A stretch of DNA of 64,000 bases from a bacterium (GTDB lineage: Bacteria; Bacillota; Clostridia; Lachnospirales; Lachnospiraceae). Shown in pieces: positions 16,616 to 25,255 of the stretch. The stretch is from positions 197,308 to 261,307 of the forward strand of contig JAMPGX010000002.1 in assembly GCA_023663725.1 (NCBI GenBank), written 5' to 3'. Each line of letters starts with the position of its first letter. Position 1 is the first letter of the stretch. The notes under the pieces were generated by a model, which saw only the letters and a list, made by a program, of their open reading frames with translations, was not told the origin of the DNA and did no database searches. The position numbers and the translations under genes are program-made.

Positions 16616-17638
16616 ATGGCGAAGGTTACATTGGGTAAAACAGGAATTACAGTGGAGAAAAATGCTTTTGGGGCGCTGCCGATTCAGCGTGTCGACAGGC
16701 AGGAGGCGGTGCGTCTGCTGCGCAAGGCCTATGAGCACGGTGTGACATTTTTTGACACGGCCAGATGGTATACGGACAGTGAGGAAAAGCTGGGAGAAGC
16801 CTTTGAGGGGATGCGGGACAAGGTTTTTATAGCCACCAAGACAGGAGCCACCACGGTGGAGCAGTTCTGGAGCGATCTGGAGACATCTCTGAGCAATCTG
16901 CGGACTGAGTATATAGATATTTATCAGTTTCACAATCCCTCGTTCTGTCCCAGACCGGAGGACGGCACAGGGCTGTACGAGGCCATGCTGGAGGCTAAGG
17001 CCCAGGGAAAGGTGCGTCATATCGGCATCACCAACCACCGCTTAAATGTGGCCACGGAAGCAGTGGAAAGCAGCTTGTATGAGACATTGCAGTTTCCGTT
17101 CTGTTATCTGGCCACGGACAAGGACATTCTTCTGGTGCAGAAGACTGCGGAGGCGGATATGGGCTTTATCGCGATGAAAGCGTTGTCAGGCGGACTGATC
17201 ACCAACTCTGCGGCGGCGTACGCATTTCTGGCCCAATATGAGAATGTGCTGCCTATCTGGGGTGTGCAGAGGGAGTCCGAGCTGGATGAATTTCTGTCCT
17301 ATATCGATCATCCTCCGGTGATGAACGAGGAGTTGGAGGCTGTGATCGCCCATGACAGGCAGGAGCTTTCAGGAAACTTCTGCAGGGGCTGCGGCTATTG
17401 TATGCCCTGTCCAGTGGGCATCGAGATTAACAATATGGCCCGCATGAGCCTGATGATTCGCAGGGCGCCTTCCGAGGCGCATCTGACTCCGCAGGCGCAG
17501 GAGAAGATGCACAAGATCAGGGAGTGCCTGCACTGTGGCAAATGCAGCAGCAAATGTCCCTACGGTCTGGACACCCCTGCATTGCTGGAAAAGAATTATC
17601 AGGATTATCTGGAGATTCTGTCTGGGAAAACGTGCTGA
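16616..17638 (+). CDS. Aldo/keto reductase with C-terminal 2[4Fe-4S] ferredoxin domain
   Basis: 340 residues. The N-terminal TIM barrel has family features: GVTFFDTARWYTDSEEKLGE with the catalytic Tyr, then IDIYQFHNP and GKVRHIGITNHR. Residues about 255-325 carry two cysteine clusters, CRGCGYCMPCPVGI and CLHCGKCSSKCPYGL, of the ferredoxin type. The family is common in anaerobes and likely couples carbonyl reduction to ferredoxin, but substrates are unassigned. The SD AAAGGAG (16601-16607) begins exactly at the end of repeat unit B, so the repeat cluster forms its 5' region. Confidence 0.9.
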   Translation: MAKVTLGKTGITVEKNAFGALPIQRVDRQEAVRLLRKAYEHGVTFFDTARWYTDSEEKLGEAFEGMRDKVFIATKTGATTVEQFWSDLETSLSNLRTEYIDIYQFHNPSFCPRPEDGTGLYEAMLEAKAQGKVRHIGITNHRLNVATEAVESSLYETLQFPFCYLATDKDILLVQKTAEADMGFIAMKALSGGLITNSAAAYAFLAQYENVLPIWGVQRESELDEFLSYIDHPPVMNEELEAVIAHDRQELSGNFCRGCGYCMPCPVGIEINNMARMSLMIRRAPSEAHLTPQAQEKMHKIRECLHCGKCSSKCPYGLDTPALLEKNYQDYLEILSGKTC

Positions 17639-17770
17639 CAGGCGTGAAGCGCAAGCTGAAAAAAGTATAATATAGAGAAGTTGGATACAATTTCGTGACA
17701 GAGCAGCGTGAAAATAGAACCGATGAGGGAGGGAGCGGAGATACGCCGCCTGAAAACGGAGGATAGTGTT

Positions 17771-18823
17771 ATGCAGGAAAAAAGAGTGAGTAGAAAATCT
17801 GAGAAAAAGACGATTATTGGGCTTGCGGTTGTCGGGGTCTGTATCGTATTGTGCGTCATACATATCATTCAGACCATGCAGCTTCAAGCTCAGTTGCGGG
17901 AGCAGGAAGAGCAGATGCTCCACACCTACAATATGGTACAGCTATTGTACAATGAGATGCAGGACAGTGGGGACAATTTGGAGACACTGAGAGGAGTCGG
18001 CGAGGAGAGCAGAGGTGAATTGAAGCCTGTGGACGCTCAGCCGCGTGCCGTACAAGTGGAGGAGATGGTATCTCAGCCGCAATCCTATGCGGAGCAATGT
18101 GGCCTGGACTATGTGGACAAGCCACAGGAGCGCAGTCCTCTTCAGGTGTTAGAGCGATTGGAGGAGCTGGGTATATGGGATACAAGGATTGCGGAGATCT
18201 TTCAAAACAGCAAGGTTTATCCGGAGAGATTGCTGGAGGCGTTGGCCAACAATCCGGAGATGGCAGATTTTGTGGAAGGTTATCCTGAGTCTAAGCATAA
18301 GGCTGTCGGGGGACTGACTGACAGTGAAAAGCAGGAGAGATATCCCTTGTTTTTACAGTGGGATCCCCGCTGGGGATACGCGTCTTATGGGGATAACAGC
18401 TGCATTGCTCTGTCTGGCTGCGGCCCGACATGTCTGTCCATGGTGTTATACTACCTTACTGGCGATGAGAGTCTGACACCGGATGTAATCGGCGAGTACA
18501 GTATGCAAAACGGATATTATCTGTCAGGAACCGGCACGCTTTGGGCTCTGTTTGAGGACACGGTGCCGAAGTACGGCGTGAAGGTGGGTCAGCCTGACGC
18601 ATCGGAATGGGAGATGAAGGAAGCTCTGGATCAGGGGGCTGTGCTGGTCTGCTCCATGGGGCCGGGAGACTTTACGGTAGGAGGACATTTCATCGTGGTC
18701 TATGGCTATGATGAGAATGGTTTTCTGATCAATGATCCCAACTGTGTGGCCCGCAGCCGCCAGACTTGGACCTATGACCAGATTGACAGACAGATTAAGC
18801 ATCTATGGGTCTTCGAGGGATAA
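17771..18823 (+). CDS. Membrane-anchored C39-like cysteine peptidase
   Basis: 350 residues from the ATG at 17771, chosen because GGAGGA (17758-17763) is seven bases away; the longer GTG-start frame from 17708 has no SD. An N-terminal membrane segment (IIGLAVVGVCIVLCVIHII) is followed by a coiled, acidic linker. The C-terminal papain-like C39_2 domain starts near residue 195 with FLQWDPRWGYASYGD. The catalytic Cys lies in LSGCGPTCLSMVLYYL, the His in VGGHFIVVYGYD and the Asn/Asp in LINDPN. These proteins face outside the cell and cut peptides or wall material. No exporter domain is fused, so this is not a bacteriocin-processing ABC transporter. Confidence 0.85.
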   Translation: MQEKRVSRKSEKKTIIGLAVVGVCIVLCVIHIIQTMQLQAQLREQEEQMLHTYNMVQLLYNEMQDSGDNLETLRGVGEESRGELKPVDAQPRAVQVEEMVSQPQSYAEQCGLDYVDKPQERSPLQVLERLEELGIWDTRIAEIFQNSKVYPERLLEALANNPEMADFVEGYPESKHKAVGGLTDSEKQERYPLFLQWDPRWGYASYGDNSCIALSGCGPTCLSMVLYYLTGDESLTPDVIGEYSMQNGYYLSGTGTLWALFEDTVPKYGVKVGQPDASEWEMKEALDQGAVLVCSMGPGDFTVGGHFIVVYGYDENGFLINDPNCVARSRQTWTYDQIDRQIKHLWVFEG

Positions 18824-18844
18824 AGAGACAGGTAGAGCGCATAA

Positions 18845-20215
<1,371 letters not shown>

Positions 20216-20266
20216 GACGATGGCGCGGAAGGCTTGATTTTCAGTATAAATTTCAGGAAAAAGTAC

Positions 20267-20295
20267 TTGCATATCAGGGACAGCTATGCTATAAT
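20267..20295 (+). promoter_or_regulatory. Promoter of secG
   Basis: TTGCAT (20267-20272), 17-base spacer, perfect TATAAT (20290-20295). Confidence 0.8.
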
Positions 20296-20325
20296 TATTA
20301 ATGCTTGGCACTGGGAGGTATTGAA

Positions 20326-20565
20326 ATGGGAACATTGAGATTCATTTTGACAGTCTTATTTATCTTTGATTGTATAGCATTGGTGATTGTAGTTTTGATG
20401 CAGGAGGGCAAGGCGGCAGGCCTTGGCGCGATCAGTGGTGCGGCGGAGTCATATTGGGGCAAGAATAAGGGGCGTTCCATGGAAGGAATGCTGGTAAAGG
20501 TTACCAAGTTGCTTGCCGTGGCATTTATTCTCCTTGCCGTAGTATTGAATCTGAATATATACTGA
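20326..20565 (+). CDS. secG: Preprotein translocase subunit SecG
   Basis: 79 residues with two membrane segments (LRFILTVLFIFDCIALVIVVLMQ and LAVAFILLAVVLNLNIY), separated by the conserved cytoplasmic loop LMQEGKAAGLGAISGAAESYWGKNK with the LGAISG motif. SecG is the small accessory subunit of SecYEG. The ATG at 20326 has GGGAGG seven bases upstream; an alternative TTG start at 20305 adds seven residues without benefit. Confidence 0.93.
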   Translation: MGTLRFILTVLFIFDCIALVIVVLMQEGKAAGLGAISGAAESYWGKNKGRSMEGMLVKVTKLLAVAFILLAVVLNLNIY

Positions 20566-20575
20566 TGTAGACTGA

Positions 20576-20606
20576 AAACACCCTTGCTTGTCAAGGGTGT
20601 TTTTTA
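20576..20606 (+). terminator. Rho-independent terminator of secG
   Basis: ACACCCTTG (20578-20586) / CAAGGGTGT (20592-20600) followed by a run of T. Confidence 0.92.
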
Positions 20607-20667
20607 TATATAGGACAATTTGATGTCATGCAGTCTGTTCTGAATGTTAGTAATGGAGGAAAATAAG

Positions 20668-21138
20668 ATGACAAAGCAGAAGGAATCACAGAAGCTGATT
20701 GCCAATAACAAGAAGGCGTATCATGACTACTTTATAGAGGAGAATTATGAGGCGGGTATTGCTCTTCACGGTACGGAGGTCAAATCCATGCGGCAGGGCA
20801 AATGCAGCATCAAGGAATCCTTTATCCGTATTGAAAATGGGGAAGTGTATGTATATGGCATGCATGTGAGCCCTTATGAGAAGGGGAACATCTTTAATAA
20901 GGATCCCCTGCGGGTTAAAAAGCTTCTGCTGCACAGGCAGGAGATCAATAGGCTGGCGGGTAAGGTGGCGGAGAAAGGGCTGACATTGGTACCCCTGCAG
21001 GTATATTTCAAGAATGGCAAGGTAAAGGTGGAAATTGGCCTGGCGAGAGGCAAAAAGCTCTATGACAAACGGCAGGATATTGCCAAGAAGGATCAGCGCA
21101 GGGAAGCGGAGAAAGAGTTCAAGGTTAGAAATTTATAA
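20668..21138 (+). CDS. smpB: SsrA-binding protein SmpB
   Basis: 156 residues. SmpB delivers tmRNA to stalled ribosomes. The typical core is present: [60 protein letters not shown], and the basic tail [20 protein letters not shown] that helps decode. The start at 20668 is eight bases from GGAGG (20655-20659). The partner RNA gene ssrA follows after 65 bases. The RNase R gene usually found between secG and smpB in Firmicutes is absent. Confidence 0.96.
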   Translation: MTKQKESQKLIANNKKAYHDYFIEENYEAGIALHGTEVKSMRQGKCSIKESFIRIENGEVYVYGMHVSPYEKGNIFNKDPLRVKKLLLHRQEINRLAGKVAEKGLTLVPLQVYFKNGKVKVEIGLARGKKLYDKRQDIAKKDQRREAEKEFKVRNL

Positions 21139-21203
21139 AATAGTGACCGGTCTACTTGCCAAAAGTTTTCAGGAATGCTATAATGAGTTTGCGTAAGAGT
21201 TCA

Positions 21204-21591
21204 GGGGCAGTAAAGGTTTCGACAGGGGTCTTGCAGCTGGAGAAGCTATCCGTTGCGACACGTTAATCGCACAATTAAACTAAACGCTGAAGACAATAAT
21301 CAGTTAGCATTCGCAGCTTAATCGGCTGTGGATGACGTCGCCTCAGGCGGCTTGTCCGGTCCAAAGCACCCACACTTTGGAGTCCGGGCATCGACTTTGT
21401 GGGAAACGACTTGCGGTAAGCTTTGCCCGCATGGGCGTATTATGAAGCTACTGTCTCGGAGGGTGAGTCTGTTCGCCAGCCGATGACAGGAAATGCAGTT
21501 CGCCATAGTGTGAACCGCGCAACAACAGACTATGATAGTAGAAGGACAGGGAATGGGCTTTTGGACACGGGTTCGACTCCCGTCTGCTCCA
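21204..21591 (+). ncRNA. ssrA: Transfer-messenger RNA (tmRNA)
   Basis: The 5' end GGGGCAGTAAAGGTTTCGACAG and the 3' end with T-arm GGGTTCGACTCCCGTC and acceptor TGCTCCA form the tRNA-like domain. The acceptor GGGGCA pairs with TGCTCC. The tag reading frame at about 21284-21319 encodes AEDNNQLAFAA followed by TAA. The 3' CCA is not encoded (the sequence reads ACTT). The terminator is about 150 bases downstream. Confidence 0.95.
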
Positions 21592-21694
21592 CTTTAACCC
21601 ATATATGGCGGAGTCGAACCCGCAGGTTCAGACTCCCGTCTGCTCCACTTTAACCCAGATATGGCGGAGTCGAACCCGCAGGTTCAGACTCCCA
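21575..21694 (+). repeat. 56-base tandem repeats containing copies of the tmRNA 3' end
   Basis: Period 56: units begin at 21575, 21631 and (partial, GACTCCC only) 21687. Each full unit contains GACTCCCGTCTGCTCCACTT, which is the 3' end of ssrA, and then GGCGGAGTCGAACCCGC, whose reverse complement looks like a tRNA T-arm. Duplicated tRNA/tmRNA 3' ends are typical attachment-site scars of integrative elements. Confidence 0.8.
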
Positions 21695-21739
21695 GGAGTG
21701 TATTAGCATTTGTTTATTGCAAGCGGTCATGGATCGCTG

Positions 21740-21782
21740 AAAAAGGAACTTGGGATGGAATATCGTCCCAGGTTCCTTTTTA
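21740..21782 (+). terminator. Terminator downstream of ssrA
   Basis: AAAAAGGAACTTGGGA (21740-21755) pairs with TCCCAGGTTCCTTTTT (21766-21781) with one G-U pair. Confidence 0.9.
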
Positions 21783-21844
21783 ACTTGTATTCACTAATAC
21801 AAAAACAAAAATTTAAATTTATTTTGATAAATATAAAATTACAC

Positions 21845-21873
21845 TTGAAAATTTGCTGATGCAATGATATAAT
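21845..21873 (+). promoter_or_regulatory. Strong promoter of the AT-rich mini-operon
   Basis: TTGAAA (21845-21850), 17-base spacer, TATAAT (21868-21873) with extended TGA. Confidence 0.8.
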
Positions 21874-21902
21874 TAGAACCAGAATTGGAGGTGTGATATT
21901 AT

Positions 21903-22070
21903 ATGGACAGAAAAATTATATCTAAAATAGTTAAAGCCAGCGGCATAATGTGTGACACTTTCCACATTGCAGTTGGCGCAAATCATATGTTTGGCGGTAC
22001 AAATGTGGCTTCTGATCATATTGATTTTTGTGAGACATGGCATCGTGGTTTTATAATGGAGGAGCAATGA
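21903..22070 (+). CDS. Small unknown protein, 55 residues
   Basis: The frame runs ATG at 21903 to TGA at 22068-22070. SD GGAGGTG (21887-21893) lies nine bases upstream, under a strong promoter. It encodes a 55-residue protein beginning MDRKIISKIVKASGIMCDTF, with a His/Cys/Asp-containing C-terminal half (SDHIDFCETWHRGF) but no clear zinc motif and no membrane segment. The last codons contain the SD of the next gene (GGAGGAG), indicating coupling. I do not recognise the family. Confidence 0.65.
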   Translation: MDRKIISKIVKASGIMCDTFHIAVGANHMFGGTNVASDHIDFCETWHRGFIMEEQ

Positions 22071-22071
22071 T

Positions 22072-22440
22072 ATGAATGAACAACAACGAAAAATGGAATT
22101 GTGTCTTGATGAACAGATTGCAGCCAGTAAACAACGTAGTATGCTACTTGCTGCGGATGATCGCGCAGACGAAGCAAACCTAGAAAAAGTCCGAATAAAT
22201 GTCTACGGCATTTTCAAAACGATTCTTTCTGCTGCGGAAAGGGTCTGTGGAGAAGACGACCTGGCTAAGAAGCGCTTTTTCTTACAAAAAGCTGAGCAGA
22301 TTCCGACGAGCTGGATGACTTCCTATGAAAAGGCCAAAAAGCACGGAGATATCGAGAAAATGCACATTGAAAGCATTAAACTGGACACTATTCAAGAAAT
22401 AAAGGATATGTATATGCAAATTTGGGAGGAAACTATATGA
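22072..22440 (+). CDS. Unknown helical protein, 122 residues
   Basis: The ATG is one base after the stop of the 55-residue gene, with GGAGGAG seven bases upstream. The protein is charged and almost wholly alpha-helical by composition (KRSMLLAADDRADEANLEKV, RFFLQKAEQIPTSWMTSYEK). No membrane segment or metal motif is visible. It overlaps the regulator gene downstream by ATGA, so the three genes form one translationally coupled unit. Such small partners next to ArsR-DUF2087 genes are known in Firmicutes, without an assigned function. Confidence 0.75.
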   Translation: MNEQQRKMELCLDEQIAASKQRSMLLAADDRADEANLEKVRINVYGIFKTILSAAERVCGEDDLAKKRFFLQKAEQIPTSWMTSYEKAKKHGDIEKMHIESIKLDTIQEIKDMYMQIWEETI

Positions 22441-22994
22441 CAGAAGTAGAAGCAATCAGCCTATTCAAGTGCTTGGCAGATAAGTCGCGCATACAAATAT
22501 TGAAATCCCTTGCTATTGAGGATATGTATGTTGAGAGATTGGCAGAGCGCTTGGGCCTTACCGCACCTACGATTTCTTTTCATCTGAAAAAGCTATTGGA
22601 TGCTGGTGCTGTATCTGCATACAAAAATCAGTATTACATGATGTATTCCCTGAACAAAGAGATATTTCAGATCAGCATATTGGAAATATTGCAGCAAGAA
22701 TCTGACGAAGCACAGAAACAGGCACAGCGTGATGCAGATTATCGGCAAAGGGTAATAGATGCCTTTTTTGAATATGGCAAATTGAAGTCAATTCCAACTC
22801 AGCTCAAAAAGGAACGCATTGTTTTGGAAGTGATAGTTGAGGCGTTTGAGTTTGATAGGACGTATTCCGAGAGAGAAGTGAACATCATTATTGCTGATTT
22901 TTATGATGATTTCTGTACCATCCGCCGTGATATGATCGGCGCACGGCTTTTAGGCAGAAATGGTACAGAGTATTGGCGAATTAGAAACGATTGA
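22437..22994 (+). CDS. ArsR-type winged-helix regulator with DUF2087 domain
   Basis: 185 residues. Residues 1-80 form an ArsR-like helix-turn-helix (FKCLADKSRIQILKSLAIED, then LGLTAPTISFHLKKLLDAGA). Residues about 100-180 match the DUF2087 pattern (RVIDAFFEYGKLKSIPTQLK, ILEVIVEAF-type helix, EREVNIIIADFYDDFCTIRR, then GARLLGRNGTEYWRI). No cysteine metal-sensor pair is seen in the HTH part. It probably autoregulates the operon it closes. The start at 22437 has GGAGG seven bases upstream. Confidence 0.88.
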   Translation: MTEVEAISLFKCLADKSRIQILKSLAIEDMYVERLAERLGLTAPTISFHLKKLLDAGAVSAYKNQYYMMYSLNKEIFQISILEILQQESDEAQKQAQRDADYRQRVIDAFFEYGKLKSIPTQLKKERIVLEVIVEAFEFDRTYSEREVNIIIADFYDDFCTIRRDMIGARLLGRNGTEYWRIRND

Positions 22995-23010
22995 TAGGAA
23001 CAGATAGGAT

Positions 23011-23050
23011 AAAAGGCGGATTTCATTGATAAGTGGAATCCGCCTTTTTT
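23011..23050 (+). terminator. Terminator of the ArsR-DUF2087 operon
   Basis: AAAGGCGGATT (23012-23022) / AATCCGCCTTT (23037-23047) followed by T residues. Confidence 0.92.
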
Positions 23051-23129
23051 AAATTACTCTGCCTTCTTCTGGGACAAATTTATATTCAACAAAATTTTCA
23101 AATTATTTAGTGAAAATAAACTCCAGATA

Positions 23130-23159
23130 TGGACACACAGGGCAAATATAGTATATAAT
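23130..23159 (+). promoter_or_regulatory. Promoter of the 89-residue protein gene
   Basis: TGGACA (23130-23135), 18-base spacer, TATAAT (23154-23159). Confidence 0.6.
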
Positions 23160-23237
23160 AAAGAAAATGACGCAAATATTTTATTTTCACATAGGCGCTT
23201 TGGATGCATAGCCTGTGATATGCAGAAGGAGGATAAT

Positions 23238-23507
23238 ATGAGTGGAGATGTACTAAACCTGGTGACCCCTTGTCTGACAGAGAGATTGGTTGAGGTCTAT
23301 GAAGCAAATGAGGAGTATCAGGAATTGTCAAAGAAAGAAGATATATTGTTGGAGCAGTTGAATGGCGTTCTCACCAGAGAGCAGGTGGAGGCGTTAAATA
23401 AGTATATGACAGCAGTAAATTCCACCTATGCATTTTGTGAAAAGCTGGCATATCAGCAGGGCATGCGCGACTGCGCTTCACTTTTTACCACACTTGTTTC
23501 CAGCTAA
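23238..23507 (+). CDS. Small helical protein, 89 residues, unknown
   Basis: Started at the ATG at 23238, five bases after AAGGAGG (23226-23232); a longer frame from 23220 would include the SD. The protein is acidic and helical (LVEVYEANEEYQELSKKEDILLEQL), ending in a C-terminal segment YAFCEKLAYQQGMRDCASLF. This layout (helical hairpin, then 'F..G...G..L') is common in small gut-Firmicutes DUF families, such as DUF6809, but I cannot assign it firmly. It has its own promoter and a convergent terminator downstream. Confidence 0.7.
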   Translation: MSGDVLNLVTPCLTERLVEVYEANEEYQELSKKEDILLEQLNGVLTREQVEALNKYMTAVNSTYAFCEKLAYQQGMRDCASLFTTLVSS

Positions 23508-23540
23508 GTGAATTTTTCAGAGAAATAAAAAAACGGTAAT

Positions 23541-23582
23541 TAAAAACTGCACTGGCGAAAAACATTCGTCAGTGCAGTCTAT
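23541..23582 (-). terminator. Convergent terminator of the left Opp operon
   Basis: ACTGCACTGGCGAA (23546-23559) / TTCGTCAGTGCAGT (23565-23578). On the minus strand it is followed by TTTTTAATT, giving a good U-tract for the Opp operon; it also faces the 89-residue gene. Confidence 0.85.
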
Positions 23583-24002
23583 TTATCCCATGGGGGAATA
23601 CAGTTGATAAAATCGAATGTAAAAATATAACGATACAATCAGAGAGCACCCCCCGACTACAAACAAAAAGCCATATCCCCGTAAGCGGTTTTTGCGCTTT
23701 CTCTCTATATAGTCATAGAATTTCTCCTCCCGTATTTTCAGTCCAGGAATAAGCATGGATATTGCTCTTCCGGCCATATAAGAGATACCGTCCAGCGCTC
23801 CCTCATTAGTGATCATGATCAGCAGCGCAAAAAGGATGAAAAGTAGTCCAGGTATCAAAAAGGCATCGCTGAGCATGCGGCACCGCTCCAGCTCCGGCGC
23901 TGCCGTAAAATCCCTCAGCGAAAGATACAAGTAGGCTACCGCAGCGCAGGATGCATATCCGATCACATATTTTAGAATAGATTTTTTTGACGGCTTTTTC
24001 AA
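23583..24002 (-). CDS. DUF3899-like membrane protein at the end of the left Opp operon
   Basis: 139 residues with three to four hydrophobic segments (YVIGYASCAAVAYLYLSL, FLIPGLLFILFALLIMI, YGFLFVVGGCSLIVSLYFYI). The pattern of a central 'R-LSDAFLIPGLLFIL' followed by a Lys/Arg-rich loop matches DUF3899 proteins, which are often found beside oligopeptide ABC operons in Lachnospiraceae. Its ATG overlaps the stop of the oppF-like gene (ATGA). The function is unknown; accessory or stabilising subunit is a guess. Confidence 0.75.
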   Translation of the reverse strand: MKKPSKKSILKYVIGYASCAAVAYLYLSLRDFTAAPELERCRMLSDAFLIPGLLFILFALLIMITNEGALDGISYMAGRAISMLIPGLKIREEKFYDYIERKRKNRLRGYGFLFVVGGCSLIVSLYFYIRFYQLYSPMG

Positions 24003-25255
24003 AGGTTAAGCTCCTTCTTATACTGAAGCTCCTCCGCGTCATTGCAATAGACAAAATGGCCCGGAAGGATTTCCCGCATGGTGGGTTTATCCACACTGTA
24101 GTCGTGCTCGGCAAGCGCGTTGTAGGTGATACGCGTGCGCTTTTTTTCCGAGTGCGGATCGGGAAGCGGTATGGCGGACAGGAGAGAGCGGGTATAGGGG
24201 TGTAACGGATGTGCAAAGAGCTCATCCGATGAAGCAAGCTCCACCATCTTACCGAAGTACATGACCCCGATTCTGTCTGAGAAATATTTTACCACCGACA
24301 GGTCATGTGCGATAAACATGATTGTCAGGTTCAGGCTGGCGCGAAGCTCATTGAGCAAATTGATTACCTGCGCCTGGATTGAGACGTCCAACGCAGAGAT
24401 GGGCTCGTCAGCGATGAGCAGGTCCGGTGACATAATTACAGAGCGGGCGATGCCGATACGCTGTCTCTGTCCGCCGGAAAACTCATGGGGATAGCGCCCT
24501 GCGTGCTCGCGCACCAGTCCTACCAGCTCCAGCAGTTCATATACCTTCTGGTCGATATATTCCTTGTCTTTGATGCCATTGATGACCAGTCCCTCGGAGA
24601 TGATCTCACGGATGGTCATACGGGGGTCCAGAGAGGCGATGGGATCCTGGAAAATCATCTGAATCTTGGTAATCAGTTTGGTCTTCCTGGCGACGCGAAG
24701 CTCATCGCGATACTTTCTTTTCAGCTCTGAAAGCTTGTCGGGAGAGTCCTTGGCGGCTTCAAACAACGGCTTGTAGCGTTCCTCCGTCTCCTTGACAAGA
24801 CGCTGTGCATATTCTCGGTCGGAATATTTGTGATCGTATTTGGCCTCGCTGATTTTCCTGCGGTTCTCATCGACAGTTTTTTTCAGTTCCTCCCTAAGTC
24901 TGGCGATCTCTGCGTCATTCTTTCCCTTTAGCTCCGGCTGCTCGGCAGACTGCTTATTAAGCTGCTTGATGGCCTCATCAGTATCCCTGCGAGCCTGGCG
25001 GATCGCTTCCCGGTAGGAAGCAGTACCGGCACAGATGCGCTGTCCCTTAAAATAGATGCTGCCGGAGGTGATATCGTATATTTTTATGATGGAACGTCCG
25101 GTGGTAGTTTTTCCGCAACCGGACTCGCCAACCAAACCGAAGACTTCCCCCTTCATGATCTCGAAGCTGACGTCGTCCACAGCCTTGACTTTGCCGAAAT
25201 GCTGACTTAGATGTTCGACACGCAGCAATATCTCCTGCTTATTCTCATTTCCCAC
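23999..25255 (-). CDS. Oligopeptide ABC transporter ATP-binding protein, OppF-type, with coiled-coil insertion
   Basis: 418 residues from the GTG at 25255, which is eight bases from GGAGG; a GTG three codons earlier touches the SD. Walker [10 protein letters not shown] is near residue 45, Q-loop [17 protein letters not shown] near 200, signature [13 protein letters not shown], Walker [13 protein letters not shown], and the C-terminal OppF motif [16 protein letters not shown]. Between Walker A and the Q-loop is an extra charged helical segment of about 120 residues (rich in K, E, R) not found in standard OppF. It energises the leftward peptide importer with the OppD-like protein. Confidence 0.92.
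   Translation of the reverse strand: MGNENKQEILLRVEHLSQHFGKVKAVDDVSFEIMKGEVFGLVGESGCGKTTTGRSIIKIYDITSGSIYFKGQRICAGTASYREAIRQARRDTDEAIKQLNKQSAEQPELKGKNDAEIARLREELKKTVDENRRKISEAKYDHKYSDREYAQRLVKETEERYKPLFEAAKDSPDKLSELKRKYRDELRVARKTKLITKIQMIFQDPIASLDPRMTIREIISEGLVINGIKDKEYIDQKVYELLELVGLVREHAGRYPHEFSGGQRQRIGIARSVIMSPDLLIADEPISALDVSIQAQVINLLNELRASLNLTIMFIAHDLSVVKYFSDRIGVMYFGKMVELASSDELFAHPLHPYTRSLLSAIPLPDPHSEKKRTRITYNALAEHDYSVDKPTMREILPGHFVYCNDAEELQYKKELNL

Noticed and set aside
21423-21653. 76-codon frame in the tmRNA
   Set aside because: It lies in the structured RNA and its repeats, and has no SD.
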